From NCBI GenBank assembly GCA_963169105.1, contig OY720632.1, forward strand, positions 9,052,001 to 9,116,000: DNA of 64,000 nt, given 5' to 3'. This stretch comes from Ceriagrion tenellum (Eukaryota > Arthropoda > Insecta > Odonata > Coenagrionidae). Position 1 is the stretch's first letter. The number at the start of each line of letters is the position of its first letter. The translations under genes and the position numbers were made by a program. Below are positions 1 to 10,013 of this stretch, in pieces. The notes beneath the pieces are model-generated. The model saw only the letters and a list, made by a program, of their open reading frames with translations, was not told the origin of the DNA and did not search any database.

Positions 1-144
1 CCCTTGGTTATCATTGAACAAAATGACACTTTCTCTCACACCATCAAGTTCTTCCGTTAAGCCCTTTAAATGAATGGCTTCACTGCATTGCATCTCCTCC
101 TGGTTCAGCTCTCCTCAGCTTGTGGCTCGGGTCTTTTGGGGTTG

Positions 145-829
145 TTACAGGTTTGACATCTTCCATTCGAACCTCCTCAGCATGTCCTCCACATGCAGCT
201 GCTGGTTCACCACAATGGTCTGTCTTTCCCGATCTCTCCAAATGTGTAGCCCCAGGCAGCTCCTTGCCTCTCCAAGATCCCTCATCTTAAATTTCTTTAA
301 AAGATGAGTCTTCAGCCTCTGCACCTCTTGATTTACTGTTGAAAAACAAGAGAAAGTCATCCACATAAATAGCGACAATCAATTATCATTCGACTTATCA
401 TTTTTCATGATGTGGTAGATACATGGTTCCCTCATTGTCTGGACCAGCCCCTCCTCTAGAAGAGATGTATGCAATCTCTTGTTCCAGCTTGCTTTATAAG
501 TAGGCACATTTTATTTTCCTTTCGCACATACCTTCCCGGCTGTTCCATGCAGACCTCTTCTGCCAAGTCACCATGGAGAAAGGCTGCTGTCACATCAAAG
601 TGGTCAATGTCCAAGTCCTTTTCCACTGCTATTGAAAACAGAAGTCAGATGGAGAGACTCTTACTACAGGGGCAAACGTCTCGTCATAGTCCACCCCATG
701 CTTCTGTGTGAACCCCTTGGCAACTAATCTTGCCCTATGTGTGCTAGCTTCTCCATCTGCACTAGTTTTCACTTTAAATACCCATTTGTTCTTCTCCACT
801 GTCTTACCATGAGGCCTATGTACTAACAT
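145..829 (-). pseudogene. copia reverse transcriptase, broken into pieces
   Basis: At 629-829 the minus strand encodes KNKWVFKVK, RARLVAKGFTQKHGVDYDETFAPVVR, the conserved start of copia reverse transcriptase. At about 380-560 a second frame gives DVTAAFLHGDL, the next conserved block, with the first catalytic Asp. At 356-367 a third frame gives IYVDDFLLF, the catalytic YVDD box. At 145-378 the frame reads KKFKMRDLGEARSCLGLHI, the block after YVDD. The blocks occur in the right order but in different frames, so the gene is inactive. Confidence 0.8.
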
Positions 830-1027
830 CCAGATTTTATTTTCAAGGAGAGACTAATACTCCTCCTCCATTGCTGCTGTCCACAGCTTCCCTTCTGAAC
901 CTTTTAATGCATCCTGCGCTGTTGTTTGGACACTAAAATTATCTAATGTTGCTTGGTATTGGACAATATCATCAGGCTATTTCCTCGGAACCCTCTCCCT
1001 TAGTGAATGCCTAGGCACTTCTTCTTC

Positions 1028-1661
1028 TTATATGGTTTGCTCACTGCTGTTAGTATCATTTTCTTGATCCTCCTCTGGGTTGACCATGTCACATGACACT
1101 TCACCATCTGACAAAACATGGACAGGAACTTCTAAATTCCTGTTCTTAATATCTTCCCCTTGTGTTTGAGGTGCCATATCTTCAAGAAATACAGCACCTC
1201 TGGCAGTTGCCATGTTCTTTGGATTTTGGGGATCTACTAGCTTGTAATTCTTTGAAGTTTCACAATAGCCAGTGAAAATGAACTCCTTACTCTTCGCATC
1301 CCATTTGGTTCTTTTCTCATCAGGAACATGAACAAAACTTTTGCAGCCAAAAATCCTTAAATGTGCCAAGTCAGCTTTCCTTCAGCCCCCAGGCTTCTTC
1401 TGGGGTCATGTCTCTCACTGCTTTGATTGGAGAGCGATTTTTCAACTACACTGCTGTATTCACTACTTCTCCCCAGAACTTTTGGCTTGGGCCTGCATTC
1501 TGAAGCATGCACTCTGCTTTCTCAACTATAGTTCTGCTCACCATTAGCTCAGCTTTGCCGTTTTACTACAGAGTGTAAGGGACAGTCCCTTGATGAACAA
1601 TACCACAGTCCTTCAAATATTTCTCCATTTCTTTATTCACATATTCCCGACTATTATCAGT
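1028..1661 (-). pseudogene. copia integrase C-terminal region, broken
   Basis: Minus-strand translation continues the integrase past the stop at about 1660: TDNSREYVNKEMEKYLK, then a region with paired stops near 1570, then an open stretch 1028-1369 beginning AHLRIFGCKSFVHVPDEKR. That last motif (LR-FGC--FVHVP----K---K---FIF-GY) is typical of the region after the copia integrase core. At least three nonsense or frame breaks separate the pieces. The tail is acidic and shows no domain, as expected for the linker before reverse transcriptase. Confidence 0.75.
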
Positions 1662-2525
1662 TCATAATGCCTTTAGTTTTTCTCCACTCTGCTTTTCTGC
1701 CAGTGCTCTTAACTCTTTAAATTTGGCAGTAACTTCACTTTTTTGCTTTACAAAGTAAAAAAAAGTCTTCCTCGTGAAGTCATCTGTATAAGTGGGCATG
1801 TATTTTGCTCCACTCCAACTCTGTTCACTCAAGGGCCCACAAATATCTGAATGCACCACCTGCAGCTTTTGGGACGTCCCGGTCTTACTCTCGTGGAATG
1901 CCACTTGTGAATTCTTTCCATTTATGCACGAAAAGCAAGGCTCGCCATCCCTTCCTGTGAATTCCACTCCAATGGCTAGACCCTTGGCTAAAAGTTCCAT
2001 GGACTTTCGGGACATGTGTCCCAATCTTCTATGCCACAATCTTCTTTTTCCAGATGATGCAGATGCGACATTCACCTTTTCTTCAGGAAGTATATCCAGT
2101 TTGTCGATGCCGCCTGCATTACTTCCAGTGAATTGAACTTCTCCTTCAATGACACAACTGTCTTTGTCATATACTTTGCACCTATCAGCACCAAAAGTAA
2201 TAACCAGTCCCTTTTCTACCATTTTACTGACTGACAGAAGGTTTGTACTTAGGTCAGGACCATACAAAACATCTTTAATTTCAGCAGTTTTGAAACCTTC
2301 ATCACAATTCACTCTTACTGGGACAGTTCCTGTGCTCCCTGTATAAATTTTGTTGTTGCTAGCGACGGTCCCTTCCAGGACACTAGGGCGTTTTTCCTCC
2401 ATCCAATCCTTCTTCATTGTCATATGTGACGTAGAACCGGAATCAATAATCCAATCACCATGGCTTGTTGTGGATGTTGATAATGCAGCAAGAAGAACTG
2501 AAGCCTTCTTTGCGAGAAAATTCAC
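1662..2525 (-). pseudogene. copia protease, GAG-pre-integrase and integrase N-terminal region (287 aa open frame)
   Basis: This is the longest open stretch of the copia polyprotein. Near residue 25 it has WIIDSGSTSHMT, the copia aspartic protease active site (DSG). Near residue 165 comes LWHRRLGHMS, the GAG-pre-integrase signature, followed by a CFSC zinc-binding pair. Then comes the start of the integrase core (LQVVHSDICGP, with the first catalytic Asp, and YTDDFTRKTFFYF). The frame stops just before the second catalytic Asp (TDNSREYVN), where a TGA sits in place of a sense codon. The start given is only the first ATG of the open frame. The true polyprotein would begin further upstream in a lost gag. 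Confidence 0.85.
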
Positions 2526-2540
2526 TGTGCTTCTTAAAAT

Positions 2541-3141
2541 ACTTTTTTGGATACATCTTGGTGTTTTTCATCCTGAAGTTAGTTGAATGGTCAGCATGTT
2601 CTTAAACAAAGAATATGACCTCTTTACATCTTATAATTCAAGTTGTGTATTATGCTTGAACTTGAGAATTTTGTTATAAGAGATCTTTGCAAAAATTACT
2701 CCATTTCTTGAATACTAAACTGATGTTCAAGTTTTGCTCCAATTTGAAGTCTCCCAAGTCCACTGGCCATTCACTGGCCTCCTCACCGGCCCTGACTCCT
2801 CTCACCCACCCTTCTGCTCAAGAGAGCTCCTGGGAAAATGTTGATGTGCTAACTCAAACAGAATCTGTTCATTCATACAGCTATGTTCTTATTTCTCAGT
2901 TAACAATTATGTGTAGAAGTCTAACTTTAATTGTTAGAGTTGATGCAAAAATAATTTTAATGCTTAAAGAATTATTTAGTTGTAAAGAATGTCAACATTT
3001 CAATAAGACTCTGAATAGGAGGAAAGTGGTGTACACACCATAGCTTTAGCTTCCTTTAATACCCACCTCATAAATAGGCATTAAATTTGTTCTATCATGA
3101 GGTGCCTCTAAAATTCTTTAGACCAATTAAAAAAGTACATT
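2541..3141. other. non-coding, nothing recognised
   Basis: An open frame at 2687-3043 has no recognisable motif or codon bias and looks like chance. Confidence 0.5.
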
Positions 3142-3962
3142 TTAACCCTTTCATGCCTAAGCCTCTCGAAGGGAAATGCTTTCCCTGCTACGAGTAGCAT
3201 GAGAATTATCTGTACTCCTTGCTACGGAGCTCTCTCGTGGTGACGATTCGCTCAGGTGTGCCTTTTGCCCATTTTGGAACCCCACTCAGCGGGACGCTGT
3301 GCCCTTCCCCCGGGCTCTTGGCTCCACCCCCTAACCCTTAGCAGCCCCTCTCTCAGTAGGAGGCCACTGTAAGTTTGTTGCATTAACAGTGTTTTTTTAA
3401 AATAATCCTTTGCTGTATACTCCAAAAACCTGTACCTTTAAATGAATTCCTAATGTTATTCTGAGCATTTTACAATCTTAAACAAAATTCTAGCGTTAAT
3501 ATTAACAAATTTTGAGTTCTATTTAGAGATCAAACTATTGAGAGTTCCACACAAGAACTCCATTACTATCAACGTTAGAATTTCATGTGAAATTTGCTAA
3601 GACTCAACAAAAAGCAAATAATTTACTTCATAAGGTTAAAAATTTTGTACTGTTAAAAAAAATTGCATTGAAAAGACCATAAATTAACCACTGATTCATG
3701 CAGCAAGGAGGGCTACTAATGAGGAGGGTCTAGCTCATTTGCTGAGGAAAGAGTCTGGGCTGTCCCTAAGCTGGTTCACTAGGGTTTACTGCATACCTAG
3801 GATTATTGCTCCCGTACCAGTCATTTCCCTTCTCTCCTGTCGGCTATAGCCAACTTAAGGTCTTTTACATTGGTTTTTCTCCTTTGGCTATAGCCGACAT
3901 TTGTTTGTTTGTGTTGGAAAATTCATGTCGGCTATAGCCATCAATAGGTGTGAAAGGGTTAA
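3142..3962. mobile_element. piggyBac-type non-autonomous element (MITE), 813 bp
   Basis: TTAA occurs at 3142-3145 and again at 3959-3962. Just inside, the left end reads CCCTTTCATGCCTA and the right end, reverse-complemented, reads CCCTTTCACACCTA: 12 of 14 positions agree. TTAA target duplication plus a CCC...GGG terminal inverted repeat is the hallmark of the piggyBac superfamily. No transposase frame is present, so the copy would have to be mobilised in trans. The right half carries three copies of the palindrome GGCTATAGCC (3842, 3886, 3930). Confidence 0.75.
3836..3940. repeat. three subterminal GGCTATAGCC palindromes
   Basis: GGCTATAGCC occurs at 3842-3851, 3886-3895 and 3930-3939, with 44-bp spacing between starts in both cases. 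Each is extended on one side by GTC/GAC (GTCGGCTATAGCC or its reverse complement), with the middle one inverted. Subterminal repeats of this sort are often transposase-binding sites; that role is inferred. Confidence 0.6.
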
Positions 3963-4183
3963 GCATACAGTTGTCTATGGAAGCAAAAACTCTACAGGTT
4001 GGTCTAAAGTGTATGGCGTAAAGCTTCAAGTAGAGAAAAGAATTGATCATCATTGTGAAAACATGTATGTAAATATGCATTATTGGTTTCCCTACGAATT
4101 TGAGAAGGCTCAGCTCACCCTTTGAGCGCATGTAGAAATTATTGAAAATCTACCTTGCCAATCTTACCATCTAGTTTTCATTT

Positions 4184-4605
4184 TAGGTAATAGGGTTCAG
4201 TTCAGGTGGAGAATATTACTCTTAACAACTACAACAGTGGTAAAACATTGATACGTACAAATAGTTTTACTTGTAGTTTTTCACCATGGTTCATAAAAAT
4301 AAATCCATTTTTTTATTTGATCGAGACGCGAAGTTTGTTATTTTGTAAAAAATATGATTTTTGAAGCATAGTAATTTCAAATAGTGCCATGTATTTAGCG
4401 TAGGCTTTGGTCAAGACTGACATTTTTGCTTCATATAATTGAAACTATGTATTTTCATTATAGATGGGCGAATACTATCTGCGATTACTTGAATACCTCA
4501 AATACTGGAATTATTCATGATCTTGAATGTCAAATAATTATACTGAGGGAAGGAATTCGAATGCCTTGAATACTGCGCCACATGCTGGCTGAGGTTCGGC
4601 AAGTT
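4184..4605 (+). repeat. dispersed repeat, copy 1 (inverted relative to 34507-34925)
   Basis: This 422-bp block matches 34507-34925 in reverse complement over nearly its whole length, including TTTTTCACCATGGTTCATAA, the ATAGATGGG(C/T)GAATACTATCTGCG block and the GGTTCGGCAAG end. The two copies are diverged but collinear. There is no coding potential, terminal inverted repeat or poly-A. A third, more diverged partial copy is at 35160-35265. Confidence 0.8.
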
Positions 4606-5489
4606 GACAAACTAATAATTATGTACATTGAATTATCGAATGCAAGAGCAAGAACTGCGAGGACATTCAGTTACATTTGGTAAACACTTGTTTTTTAGTT
4701 TAGAGTTTGTTCATAAATGAATCATGGCTTACTTAATTATATGACACTACTATAACAAGAGAATCTCATCACTGCGACAAAATAATTAGGTGTGCACTGG
4801 TTGTAAAGCTTTGTTGAAGACATAGTAGACACTGAAATGTGTATAATTTTCATGCAAAATTTTCACCTTGCAACATTCATTTTACAATTGATTTTACAAA
4901 AACAATTAACATGATCCATTCTGTCACATCTGTGGTTAACTAGTCCGAGTTACATCTTCCACAAAATATAGTTATCTAATTGCCTCTACTATGTGATTTG
5001 ATTCAAAATTTAACAGAACTTGAATGTGTATTAAATTTTTGTGCAGTCTCTTATTAAAACTACGGTTTTTACATTTTCAGTAGATCCTGAATGTTTTACG
5101 ATACTTGTTTTCTTGAAAATAAAAACTTTAAATAATGTATTACAAATTGCCAGTATAGCAATTGATTAAAGAGAATGTTATTATAAATTCTTATAATATA
5201 TAAGTTATGCTACAAAATTATTCCATATGATTCAATACTTTGTAAGAATGAATATTAGGATGATCTAAAATAATTTTTTGTCCATTAGTCCTTTAGGTTC
5301 CTCAACAAATAAATTATCGAGAATATTAGAAATGTTTCAAATGGTTTTATTGAATTTTATTTTATTGATTTGATGATATAATTAATATTATTATAGTTAT
5401 CTACCATTTTGAGATAGGTTTTATCTAAAGTCAGAGAAAAATCATCCTGACTTTGACACATGAAGAGGCTCATCTCCCTACATTATTTC
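4606..5489. other. AT-rich non-coding DNA, nothing recognised
   Basis: Long A/T runs with stops in all frames. No transposon ends or coding motifs were found. Confidence 0.5.
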
Positions 5490-5790
5490 TTTCTTAATCT
5501 CTGTGTACGTCCTACCCTTCTTCATCCCTTGCACCTATTCTCAATCTCCCCATCCTCAACATCCTTCTCGCTATCACGGTCTTAAGCAGCCGATCACCCC
5601 TTCAAACCACCTACCCCTGCCCCCTCCTCATCTCATCCAAAACCTTCCTTTCCTCCTCCCCAACCATACCAAGCACTTCCACATTTGTCTTCCTCTCTAT
5701 CCACCAAATTTTCTCCATCCTACCTCCACAATTCTGCCCCATCAAATGCTACACTCCACATTATCAAGCTCTTCTTCTTCCATCTAGCGG
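5490..5790. repeat. C/T-rich low-complexity tract
   Basis: The + strand is mostly pyrimidine, which creates a proline- and serine-rich open frame (5503-5787). Composition alone explains it, so it is not called a gene. Confidence 0.6.
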
Positions 5791-5799
5791 ATGATTTTC

Positions 5800-5971
5800 A
5801 AGCATATAAAACCACTAAGTGGCGTATTGGGAAAGTCCTCTGGCATACATACTATTATGGCTTTATGCATATAAAGCCAATAAAATATGGAGGACATAAT
5901 ATTAAGTCCGTGGCAAAGTTCAGAAAGTTTACTGGGACATAATATTACGTCCATGGCACGCAAAGTGTTAA
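5800..5971. mobile_element. one end of a TTAA-type (piggyBac-like) element
   Basis: The right edge reads ...GGCACGCAAAGTG followed by TTAA (5968-5971). Two imperfect copies of a near-palindrome lie just inside: GGACATAATATTAAGTCC followed by GTGGCAAAG (near 5890), and GGACATAATATTACGTCC followed by ATGGCACGCAAAG (near 5935). This resembles subterminal repeats of TTAA-specific MITEs. No matching left end with TTAACACTTTGC was found, so the copy is truncated or the left end has decayed. Confidence 0.4.
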
Positions 5972-6335
5972 CTTGAAAGAGGATGAGGTATTGCATCTCA
6001 GAAGGTTGCCTCATGCGACCTCAAAAGTTTTTTATGTGTACAGAATGGAATGCAGGGTGTATCCTTAGTACGAGTGTGGACGTCATCTTTCGCGTCTTTC
6101 GTGTCTCACTAGAATCATTAATAGCAATTAGCAAGTGAAGCCTTGTAGACGGCTTTTTTAAGTCATTCGTCATCGTCAACCTCGGGCCTTTAATGTGGGT
6201 TGGGTTTTGAGATGCGAATCACTAGATACTTGGGTTATTAAGCGCTTGTGTGAGAGAAATTATGCATAAATCAACTGTGATCGTTTGATCTTTTAAATAC
6301 TACTCTGGAGAAGGTAAGGCCAGAGGTGGAGAGGC
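5972..6335. other. non-coding, nothing recognised
   Basis: No motif supporting a gene or element. Confidence 0.5.
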
Positions 6336-6830
6336 TGGAGGTCATACTACAGGAGATCCAGTGGCAGATGACTACTGGAGCGACGGACATGCCGTGATAT
6401 ACTCAGGAGATGACCAGAGGATTGCAGGTGTAGGCATCTTACCGAGGAAAGAATGGGCAGGAATGTGATGTCAGTTTGACCGTGCAGCAAAAGGATTCTG
6501 ATGGTGAAGCTGGAAGGAGAGCCTATGGACATTGTGATAGTGCAGGTCTACATGCCAATGTCTAGCTGTATGGAACAAGAAATTGAAGACGTGTATGAAT
6601 AAATTGAAGAATTCCTCAGAGTAAGGAAGGGGAAAGGGAGCGTCATCATACTGGGAGACGGGAATGGAATAGTAGGAGAGAGAAAAGAAGGAAAGTGTGT
6701 TCAATATTTTGGACTGGGCAAAAGAAATACTGATGGAGAAAGACTGGTAGAGTTCTGTATTTTTGCACCTTCAAAATTAGTTGTGTCCAGGCTCACACCA
6801 GGCATAGTTAGCAATAGCAGACAGAATGAA
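6336..6830 (+). pseudogene. LINE endonuclease relic (RTE-like)
   Basis: The + strand, read across several frame breaks, gives blocks in the order of an apurinic-type endonuclease of non-LTR retrotransposons: IYSGDDQRIAGVGILPRKE, then KLEGEPMDIVIVQVYMP, then GSVIILGDGNGIVGE (the GDFNA-type block), then GLGKRNTDGERLVEFC. The last block (G-G--N--GERL-EFC) is typical of RTE-type endonucleases. Stops and frameshifts interrupt it, and no reverse transcriptase follows directly, so it is a fragment. Confidence 0.7.
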
Positions 6831-7274
6831 CTGCTTATTTTTTGATGCCCTTGTTTGGGCAATATATTGCCACAGATTAGCAATTAATTATTGCCCCCCA
6901 AATTAATCAGTGGACTATATTATGGATAGGGAGAGAGAGAAAGCCCCAGTTCGCGCTTACCTTTTTGGAAAAAACAGCTCTTTTTGGAAAAACAACACTC
7001 CTCTCATCCCCACTGCCGTCTTCATCACTACCCCGAACTCCACTCCTTCCAACAATGCCGCTTCTTTTCCCCATCAACAACCTCTTTTTCCCGATAGAGT
7101 GCATTTTTCTCAGTAGGCGACGACACCTAGCATCTCTCTCTTTTATGCCAAAACTCTCTCAAGGCTCTCTCATTTATGCCAAAACAGCCCTTGCATGCTC
7201 TTTTAGTCTCATACCTATGGACTTGCATGTCTGTCTAATATGCGATCTTCTGCAGGAGCATAGCACTTGGTACT
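6831..7274. other. non-coding, nothing recognised
   Basis: Pyrimidine-rich stretches near 7000-7100 give short open frames without motifs. Confidence 0.4.
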
Positions 7275-7430
7275 AAAATACTAGACAAGGAGAGCCGCTA
7301 TTGACCAAGACAAATCAAGGAAGCCCTGGAGATTTGGAAATTGCTGGAAAATTTCAACAGAGACAATGGCTATCCTCTCAGCATCTCATGGAGAAGGATC
7401 ATCTGCTCCGACCAGTCGCAGCACAGCACC
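7275..7430 (+). pseudogene. C-terminal tail of a Penelope-type or related retroelement
   Basis: One + frame reads QIKEALEIWKLLENFNRDNG followed by YPLSISWRRI. The pattern (IREAIEI.K....NFNR..G..LS..W) is the conserved tail that follows the GIY-YIG endonuclease in Penelope-like elements of arthropods. No GIY-YIG core or reverse transcriptase is visible upstream, so only the 3' end is left. Assignment to Penelope rather than another retroelement rests on this short motif alone. Confidence 0.45.
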
Positions 7431-7981
7431 AGGACGACCAGCACTATATAAGGCGGTCAAAACAGCTTCTTTCCATCTTCGACCTGAAGACAAAAGCAGG
7501 CTGGCTATCGAAACTGTTGTCAGCCAAAGTCAATGAAGTTGTATTTTTTACTCTGGTTTATTGATTCCTACCATGGTTTAAAAGTTATGTCACTGTCAAG
7601 GCAAAATTCATTTCATTTATCATTCATGTACTGTAACTTCTTGCGAACATGAATCTCAAGGGACCAGGGAAAAGAGTTAGTGTTGAGAAAAATGAATGTA
7701 GACGACATTGTGGCAAACATATATGAATAGGCTTCCTGATACTCTGATGCCCATTTTGGTGTATTTATGAACCCTGAACGAACAACAGTTTTGTTACATT
7801 CAATGTTTACATCCAGGTAGATCAAACTATCATGCTGATTAAATGCTGTCATACTTATTGCAATTCATTGGCCTAACCTTTTATTTTACATTGACAAACA
7901 TTCATTAGGTAGGTACATTAAAATATTTGTAATTGTCCATTCCTTTAAATTTAAAAATTTAAGACACTGTGTCAATTTAAG
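7431..7981. other. non-coding, nothing recognised
   Basis: No supported feature. Confidence 0.4.
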
Positions 7982-8203
7982 TTAAAGTTTAATTGCTATC
8001 AGGCATAAAAAATTATTTATATTCTTTTGCCGAAGAGATGGGCACAAATTTTTCATGTATTCAGAAGTAACCAACTCTATAAAACTCCTTGAAAATGTGT
8101 TTGAGACATTAGCTGGCGTCACATAATGCTGGATCGTGTTGAGTGCAGACATGATTTCTTTGCTTGTAGGTGGCTCAAACAATTCCTCTTCGCTGTCATC
8201 CAA
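7982..8203 (-). pseudogene. possible C-terminal tail of a pogo/Tigger-like transposase
   Basis: A 73-residue minus-strand frame starts DDSEEELFEPPTSKEIMSAL followed by NTIQHYV. An acidic patch followed by PP(T/S)--EA--AL--I/L---- is characteristic of the tail after the DDE domain in pogo/jerky-type transposases. No catalytic domain was found upstream (8204-8700), so it is a fragment at best. Confidence 0.3.
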
Positions 8204-9814
8204 AGAAGATTTTTTACTTGCTGTGTTTTCTCATGAGGAAAAGAACAAATGGTGATATCATTGTCAAACTTCTAATAATTTTGAAGAGTTTACCTAATCT
8301 GGAAATGCTTTGCAAAAAATTAGTAAAAACTGTCAAGAATATGATACAATTAATGCTCAAATGGCACACTGATCTCCATCCTTATCCCTCTCAGTGAGAG
8401 TCTGCAAAAACTCCCACTCCAAGGGTGTCTCCTTTTCAATGCCAGCTCCTTGCTCATTAGAAGAATGGTCTTCAGAACAACGAGAAGCAACTTTTGATGT
8501 GCTTCCCAGAAACAGATTCCAATGCCGCTCCAATCCAATCAGCATGCATATAGCATTTAAAACAGTCCACCTAAGATTATCATTGCCTTCTTCCGCGTGG
8601 TTCGCTGCTTGTACGAGGCTAGGCTGATTATCTCCTTCAATTAGAGTGATTATTCTGAGGTGTGGCGGTTGCCAATGACTTGTTGTGTTTGGTGAAAAGA
8701 ACCAAACCTATGTGATTATGTTTCAATCAGAAATAAGGATTAGGCATCAATCTTTGCAACATATGAACCCTTGCTATAATGAATGGATAGATTACAGGCC
8801 AACATTGTTAAGGCTTATACATAATTTTATTCTAGCCCTGGTAACAAGGGCATTCCCTTTCTAGGTTTGAAAATTGACTGCACTGACTGATAGGGTTCTG
8901 TATCCAAAGTGAAACCAGCTTTTAAATTTCTGAAAGTATTTGGTTCCAAAAAGCGGGTAGTGCTTCTTAGTATGAGTGTCTTCATTTTTTTCTGCAGCTG
9001 AAAGCGCTGTGGTGGCTATTAGATGCTCAATGCCTTCCATAACATGAGCGAGAGTGGTACTTAAACTGTAGTATTTACTATCATCTGTAAATTTCAGTTG
9101 TTTATGCAGGTGCTGTAGCACTGACAAATTTTTACATTGCTGACACATTCTGATATTAAGGTGTCAGACACCAGGTAATGGTTTTATGAGTTGGGTCCTT
9201 ACAATGATTCCAACTTGGTTGAACTCATGGGCAAAAGGTGATGGTAAACATTGAGGAGACCAATTAAGGACTACAATTTTACCTTCTGAGAGAATCACTT
9301 TGTTGTTATTGTATTTTTGGTTATTTCTGGTTATACTATAGCATGTAAAAATACATCCAATTTTTGATCTCAGAATTAGAAAAAGTAAATAACCTCTCAA
9401 TGACTGTTTGATGTTGTTTACAACGAAGCAGAAGTAATCTAATACTAAATATATGAGAATGGGGACGTGACATTATGATCATACTTATTAAGTAATTGGC
9501 TAAATCTAAGCGAGCCTATTTCAGTAATTAGTCTCAGGAAATCAGTTTGCTGGCACTGGATTACCTAAAGCCCATTGCCAAAGATGTTAAGGCAAATTTT
9601 GACTTTTACATGGACCTTACATGATACAGGATAGCTTTCCATGTATTTCCACCATGAAAAGCTTGTCTAAAAGGCAAGAAAATACAATATTGTCTTCATC
9701 CATATGCTTGTCAAAGTCACGACTTCGCATGCTTTCTTTATAGTTGCTGTGGGATGAGTGATGATGTGGGAGCACTAATTTAATTGGAAATTGCATCTCA
9801 ATTCCTGCCTGCAG
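8204..9814. other. non-coding, probably intron of the TBC1D13-like gene
   Basis: The first recognised exon begins at 9815 with an internal acceptor, so this must be intron unless another exon is hidden here. I searched for the preceding TBC1D13 block and did not find it. Minus-strand frames at 8350-8545 and 8861-9148 show no family motif. Confidence 0.4.
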
Positions 9815-10013
9815 ATTGCTCTCTCCGTGAAGAAGGCACAGGAGGATTATGCACCCATGCCAGAGGGCAGCGAGGCACACTGGGAAGTGGTGGAGAGGAT
9901 TCTCTTCCTTTACGCCAAGTTGAACCCTGGACAGAGTTATGTGCAGGGCATGAACGAGATTATTGGACCAATTTACTACACCTTTGCTCGCGATCCAGAC
10001 TTGTCATGGAGGG
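9815..10013 (+). CDS. TBC1D13: TBC1D13 exon with the glutamine-finger motif
   Basis: The acceptor is a pyrimidine-containing tract ending CCTGCAG before 9815, and the donor is GTATGT at 10014. The exon encodes SEAHWEVVERILFLYAKLNP, then YVQGMNEIIGPIYYTFARDP, which is the most conserved block of TBC1D13. The glutamine of YVQG is the Q-finger that completes the GAP active site. The exon ends after the first base of a codon (phase 1). It cannot be a first exon: there is no ATG in frame before the conserved block and the acceptor is clear. Confidence 0.93.

Larger units (their letters stand above)
1..2540 (-). mobile_element. Ty1/copia retrotransposon, degraded, cut by the window edge
   Basis: Read on the minus strand, this interval gives aspartic protease, GAG-pre-integrase, integrase core, integrase C-terminal region and reverse transcriptase in that order, which is the Ty1/copia domain order. 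The reading frame is broken by stop codons and frame changes, so it is a dead copy. The YVDD reverse transcriptase motif survives at 356-367. RNase H and the 3' LTR would lie left of position 1. No convincing gag or zinc knuckle was found to the right of 2540, and no LTR is visible, so the 5' end seems lost. A second, separate copia fragment of the same strand lies at 62200-62910. Confidence 0.88.

Noticed and set aside
5503..5787. Pro/His-rich 94-residue frame
   Set aside because: C/T-rich low-complexity sequence explains it.
1..9814. Upstream TBC1D13 exons
   Set aside because: I looked for the conserved HPLN...W..YFKD and DVRRLCP-type blocks and did not find them on the + strand, so they are taken to lie outside the window.
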